In this document: positions 4,198 through 7,039 of the stretch, piece after piece
Numbering within the stretch: the stretch's first letter is position 1
Layout of the letters: every line of letters begins with the position of its first letter
From: Methanomassiliicoccales archaeon
GTDB taxonomy: Archaea > Thermoplasmatota > Thermoplasmata > Methanomassiliicoccales > UBA472
NCBI GenBank assembly: GCA_028679935.1
Contig: JAJRAL010000038.1
Location: 1-7,039 of the forward strand
DNA length: 7,039 nucleotides
Reading direction: 5' to 3'
Notes under the pieces: generated by a model
Database searches by the model: none
The model's input: the letters and a program-made list of their open reading frames with translations, nothing else
What the model was told of the DNA's origin: nothing
Position numbers and translations under genes: made by a program

Positions 4198-7039
4198 GTG
4201 AACCGTTTGGCTAGAGCGTTCGGCAGGGCCCTTGCCTGCGTCTGCATGGCGTCGCTGATGCTGCTCGGCGCCTTCATCGTCGCCTCACCCTTCCCGGTCT
4301 CCGCCGTGCAGGAGGGCGATTTCCTCTACGACCTCTACGGCCTCCACGGCAGCCCGACGCAGGCCAACGTCACCGGCTACGTGGGGCCGGGCGGAGCGGT
4401 CGTCATCCCGTCGACCCTGGGCGGCTTCCCCACAGCCGTCATCGACGACTACTCGATGCAGTTCGAGAACTCGATAACCTCGATTACGATCCCGAGCAGC
4501 GTCAACACCATCGGCTTCAGCGTCTTCTATCACTGCGATATCCTGAGCTCTATCACGGTCGGCAGCGGCGTCGGTAAGATCGGCGACTTCGCCTTCTACG
4601 CCTGCCCCACCCTAACCTCCATCAACTTCCTCGGTCTCGTCGCCCCGACCTCGGTCGGCGGCGAGTGGATCGGGGGGTACATGGACCCGGGGATGAGGGG
4701 CCACGCCTACGCTGCCTCGAACTTCCCTCCGCCCGGCGGCTCGTTCAACGGCCTGACCATGGGCGACAGCCTGCCGCAGGAGCAGATCCTGCCCGGCGCG
4801 CCGCGCTTTCTCTCCGCGAGCGGAGGTCCCGGCTTCATCCAACTGCATTGGTCCTCGCCCGGGTACGGCAGCCCTTCCTTCTCCCGGTACGACGTGTACC
4901 GAAGTACGGTCTCGGGTTCGTACGGGAGTCCGATCGACAGCGTCTCCGCGGGCACCTTGGCCTACAATGATTCGACGGTCGCATCCGGAACGCAGTACTT
5001 CTACGTCGTCAGGGCGGTCAACATGGTTGGCTCCGGTCCGGCCTCCAACGAGGCGAGCGCGACGGCGACCGAGCCACCGACCCTTCCTAGCGCCCCGAGG
5101 GCGCTCTCCGCGACCGCACGTCCGAGGGCCGTGCTCCTTGCCTGGCTCCCTCCGGCGCTAGACGGAGGAAGCGCGATCACAGGCTACATGGTCTACCGCG
5201 GCACGAGCTCAGGGGGCGAGAGCCTACGGGCGATCCTTGGCCCTGATCTCAGCTTCCTCGACGAGGGCCTGAACAACGGCCAGACCTACTACTACCAACT
5301 GAGCGCGATTAACGGGGTCGGCGAGGGACAGCGGTCGGGCGAGGTATCGGCGAGCCCATGCACCACTCCGGCGGCACCGGTCCTCGGTCCCGCGACTGCC
5401 GGGAACGGTTCCGTCAGCCTCGCTTGGGCGCCGCCGGGTGACGACGGGGGACGGCCGGTCACGAATTACATGGTCTACCGCGGGACCGCGCCCGGGACGG
5501 AAGCGCTCCTCACGGTCACCGAGAATGTTCTTGAGTACACCGACGCACCTCTAGACAACGGCATCGCCTGCTTCTACCAGGTCAGCGCCGTCAACTCCGT
5601 CGGGGAGGGTGCCCGTTCTGGGGAATCCTCGGCCACGCCGTCGAGCGTGCCCACAGCGCCGAGAGGTCTGCAGGTCGTCGCCGGTGATGGCAAGATCGAC
5701 CTCAACTGGACCATCCCCGAGTACGTCGGTCCCGGCCCCCTCACCTATCACCTCTTCAGGAACAGTTCTCTGTTGTGGAGCGGGACCGCAATCGCCTATC
5801 ACGACTCAGCGCTCGTCAACGGCGTCGTCTATTCGTACAGCGTCGCCGCGAGCAACTCACTTGGCTGGGGAGGTAACACGACGACCGTGCAATCCGTTCC
5901 TCAAGGCCCGCCCTCGGCCCCTAGCGGCCTGGCCGCCGCACAGGGACAAGGGTTCATCGACCTGACCTGGCACGCACCCGCGTATCTCGGCCCCTCCCCC
6001 GTCATCTATCATCTCTTCCGCGATGGAGCGAGCATCTGGAACGGGACGATCCTCGCCTACCTCGACGCCTCCCTCGAGAAAGGCGTCGAGCATTCGTACA
6101 CCGTCGCAGCTAGCAACCCGGTCGGATGGGGCCCCAACAGCAGCAGCGTCCAAGCGGAGGCGTTGGGTCCTCCGGACGTGCCTGCAGGATTGACCGCGGC
6201 GGCGGGGGACGGCTGGGTCCAGCTGGAATGGACCGAGCCATCGTACGTCGGGCCTGGTTGGCTGACCTATCATCTCCTGCGCGATGGCGCGGAGATATGG
6301 AATGGATCAGAGACCGGCTTCACCGACCGCTCGGTCGTGAACGGAATCGAGTACCACTACAGCGTGGCGGCGAGCAATCCATACGGTCGGAGCCCGAACA
6401 GTGAGGAGGTGAGCGCGCTTCCACTGGAGGGAGACGCCGTGCCGTCCCTGGCTCGAGGATTGACGGCGATCGCTGGCGCCTCCTCCGTCGCTCTGAATTG
6501 GACGGCGCCCTCCTACCTCGGACCCGGTGAGATCACCTATCACCTGTTCCGCGACGGCTCGGGGATCTGGAGCGGAGATGCGTTCGTGTATCTGGACACT
6601 CCACTTGACAAGGGTATCGAACATCAGTACTCGGTGGCGGTCCAGAACTCCATGGGCTGGGGCCAGAACTGCACCGCCGTGTCCGCCACGCCGTTCGGCC
6701 TGCCGGATGCCCCCTGGAACCTGAGCGCCATCGAAGGCGACAGCATGGTGGCGCTCAGCTGGAACGAGGTGAACTACTCCGGGCCTGGCGCTCTCGTCTA
6801 TCATCTCTACCGCGACGGTGATCTCATTTGGAACGGGATCGCGACCGCAAGCGTGGACGCTCCGCTGACGAAGGGCGTGCAATATTCCTATTGCGTGTCC
6901 GCCTCGAACGATATCGGTTTCGGCCCGAACTGCAGCGCGGTCTTGGCCACGCCGTTCGGCGTACCAGACGCTCCTTGGGGATTGATCGCGACCTCAGGTG
7001 ATGGTCGGATTTCGCTCGGCTGGGACTCGGTCAATTACA
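4198..7039 (+). CDS. Giant LRR / multi-FN3 secreted surface protein (3' end outside window)
   Basis: Frame 1 is open from the GTG at 4198 to the last base: 947 codons with no stop, the longest part-gene here. The GTG is chosen because it gives a good Sec signal peptide: basic start (R3, R6, R10), hydrophobic core about 11-29, and likely cleavage after Ala36 (VSA). Then come a BspA-like N-terminal region (GPGG at residues 64-67), about three LRR_5 units (70-146), the shared linker (RGHAY 167-171, FNGLTMG 183-189) and FN3 domains starting near residues 198, 296, 390, 484, 571, 658, 748, 835 and 922, the last one cut off. The first three FN3 domains are 94-98 residues and of the common type. From 484 onward they belong to a shorter subfamily (YHLFRDG, IWNG). 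By analogy with its paralogs, a PsbP-like domain, membrane helix and perhaps zinc ribbons may follow outside the window. The role is inferred as a long-stalked adhesin or surface structural protein. Confidence 0.88.
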   Translation, partial: MNRLARAFGRALACVCMASLMLLGAFIVASPFPVSAVQEGDFLYDLYGLHGSPTQANVTGYVGPGGAVVIPSTLGGFPTAVIDDYSMQFENSITSITIPSSVNTIGFSVFYHCDILSSITVGSGVGKIGDFAFYACPTLTSINFLGLVAPTSVGGEWIGGYMDPGMRGHAYAASNFPPPGGSFNGLTMGDSLPQEQILPGAPRFLSASGGPGFIQLHWSSPGYGSPSFSRYDVYRSTVSGSYGSPIDSVSAGTLAYNDSTVASGTQYFYVVRAVNMVGSGPASNEASATATEPPTLPSAPRALSATARPRAVLLAWLPPALDGGSAITGYMVYRGTSSGGESLRAILGPDLSFLDEGLNNGQTYYYQLSAINGVGEGQRSGEVSASPCTTPAAPVLGPATAGNGSVSLAWAPPGDDGGRPVTNYMVYRGTAPGTEALLTVTENVLEYTDAPLDNGIACFYQVSAVNSVGEGARSGESSATPSSVPTAPRGLQVVAGDGKIDLNWTIPEYVGPGPLTYHLFRNSSLLWSGTAIAYHDSALVNGVVYSYSVAASNSLGWGGNTTTVQSVPQGPPSAPSGLAAAQGQGFIDLTWHAPAYLGPSPVIYHLFRDGASIWNGTILAYLDASLEKGVEHSYTVAASNPVGWGPNSSSVQAEALGPPDVPAGLTAAAGDGWVQLEWTEPSYVGPGWLTYHLLRDGAEIWNGSETGFTDRSVVNGIEYHYSVAASNPYGRSPNSEEVSALPLEGDAVPSLARGLTAIAGASSVALNWTAPSYLGPGEITYHLFRDGSGIWSGDAFVYLDTPLDKGIEHQYSVAVQNSMGWGQNCTAVSATPFGLPDAPWNLSAIEGDSMVALSWNEVNYSGPGALVYHLYRDGDLIWNGIATASVDAPLTKGVQYSYCVSASNDIGFGPNCSAVLATPFGVPDAPWGLIATSGDGRISLGWDSVNY
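5647..7039 (+). repeat. Tandem 261-bp repeats encoding a distinct FN3 subfamily (five full, one partial)
   Basis: Units begin at 5647, 5908, 6169, 6439, 6700 and 6961, giving spacings of 261, 261, 270, 261 and 261 bp (87 or 90 residues). Each full unit follows the scheme P-x-x-L-x-A-x-x-G ... L-x-W ... Y-x-GPG-x-L-x-YHLFRDG-x-x-IWNG ... Y-S-x-x-AxN-x-x-G. The linking 15-mer GCCACGCCGTTCGGC occurs at 6685-6699 and again exactly 261 bp later at 6946-6960. This fits growth by tandem duplication. The array runs off the window. Confidence 0.85.

Noticed and set aside
4231..4239. ALAC in the third protein as a lipoprotein lipobox
   Set aside because: The cysteine precedes most of the hydrophobic core instead of following it, and a good cleavage site (VSA) occurs later, so an ordinary Sec signal peptide fits better.
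6307..6882. 191-codon open frame on the - strand within the FN3 array
   Set aside because: It is antisense to clear FN3 repeats. Openness in this frame follows from the repeated codons of the real gene, and the translation shows no independent family signature.
5647..7039. Regular repeats considered as a CRISPR or non-coding satellite array
   Set aside because: The 261-bp period is a multiple of three, the frame stays open throughout, and variation between units preserves FN3 core residues. There are no short identical repeats with unique spacers.

Overview
The window looks like part of a GC-rich archaeal chromosome, most likely from the Thermoplasmatota (Methanomassiliicoccales-like or a related uncultured group). 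The evidence is indirect. TTTAA-type TATA boxes lie upstream of two genes, Shine-Dalgarno sites are weak, starts are GTG or TTG, and one surface protein ends in a cytoplasmic pair of CxxC zinc ribbons, a tail common in Thermoplasmatota. No rRNA, tRNA or housekeeping marker is present to confirm this.

Everything coding is on the + strand. It forms a tandem run of three paralogous, modular cell-surface proteins: (A) the 3' part of a gene at 1-1026, (B) a complete 951-residue gene at 1226-4081, and (C) the 5' part of a very long gene from 4198 to the window end. C stays open for 947 codons without a stop. All three share one plan: signal peptide, BspA-type leucine-rich repeats (LRR_5), a conserved linker (RGHAY ... 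FP.PG..FNGL.MG) and fibronectin type III (FN3) domains. In A and B this continues into a PsbP/Mog1-like domain and one C-terminal membrane helix. B alone adds two zinc ribbons after the helix, predicted to be cytoplasmic. A stops after a short RRRSP tail. The end of C is outside the window.

The paralogs differ mainly in repeat number. B has about 11 LRRs and 3 FN3 domains. C has about 3 LRRs and at least 9 FN3 domains. A has 1 FN3 domain, and its LRRs are cut off. In C the last six FN3 domains form a separate subfamily, repeated almost exactly every 261 bp (87 residues), which suggests recent tandem duplication building a long stalk.

The gaps between genes are short: 1027-1225 and 4082-4197. 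Each holds a candidate archaeal promoter. The promoter of C is flanked by an 11-pair inverted repeat that could be an operator. The start of B is unclear: two tiny upstream reading frames chain into it through NTGA overlaps, or a single missing G in a GGG run could have displaced a better GTG start.

The proteins probably act outside the cell as adhesins, ligand-binding receptors or surface-layer components. B has a topology that could pass information to the cytoplasm. No enzyme function is visible.
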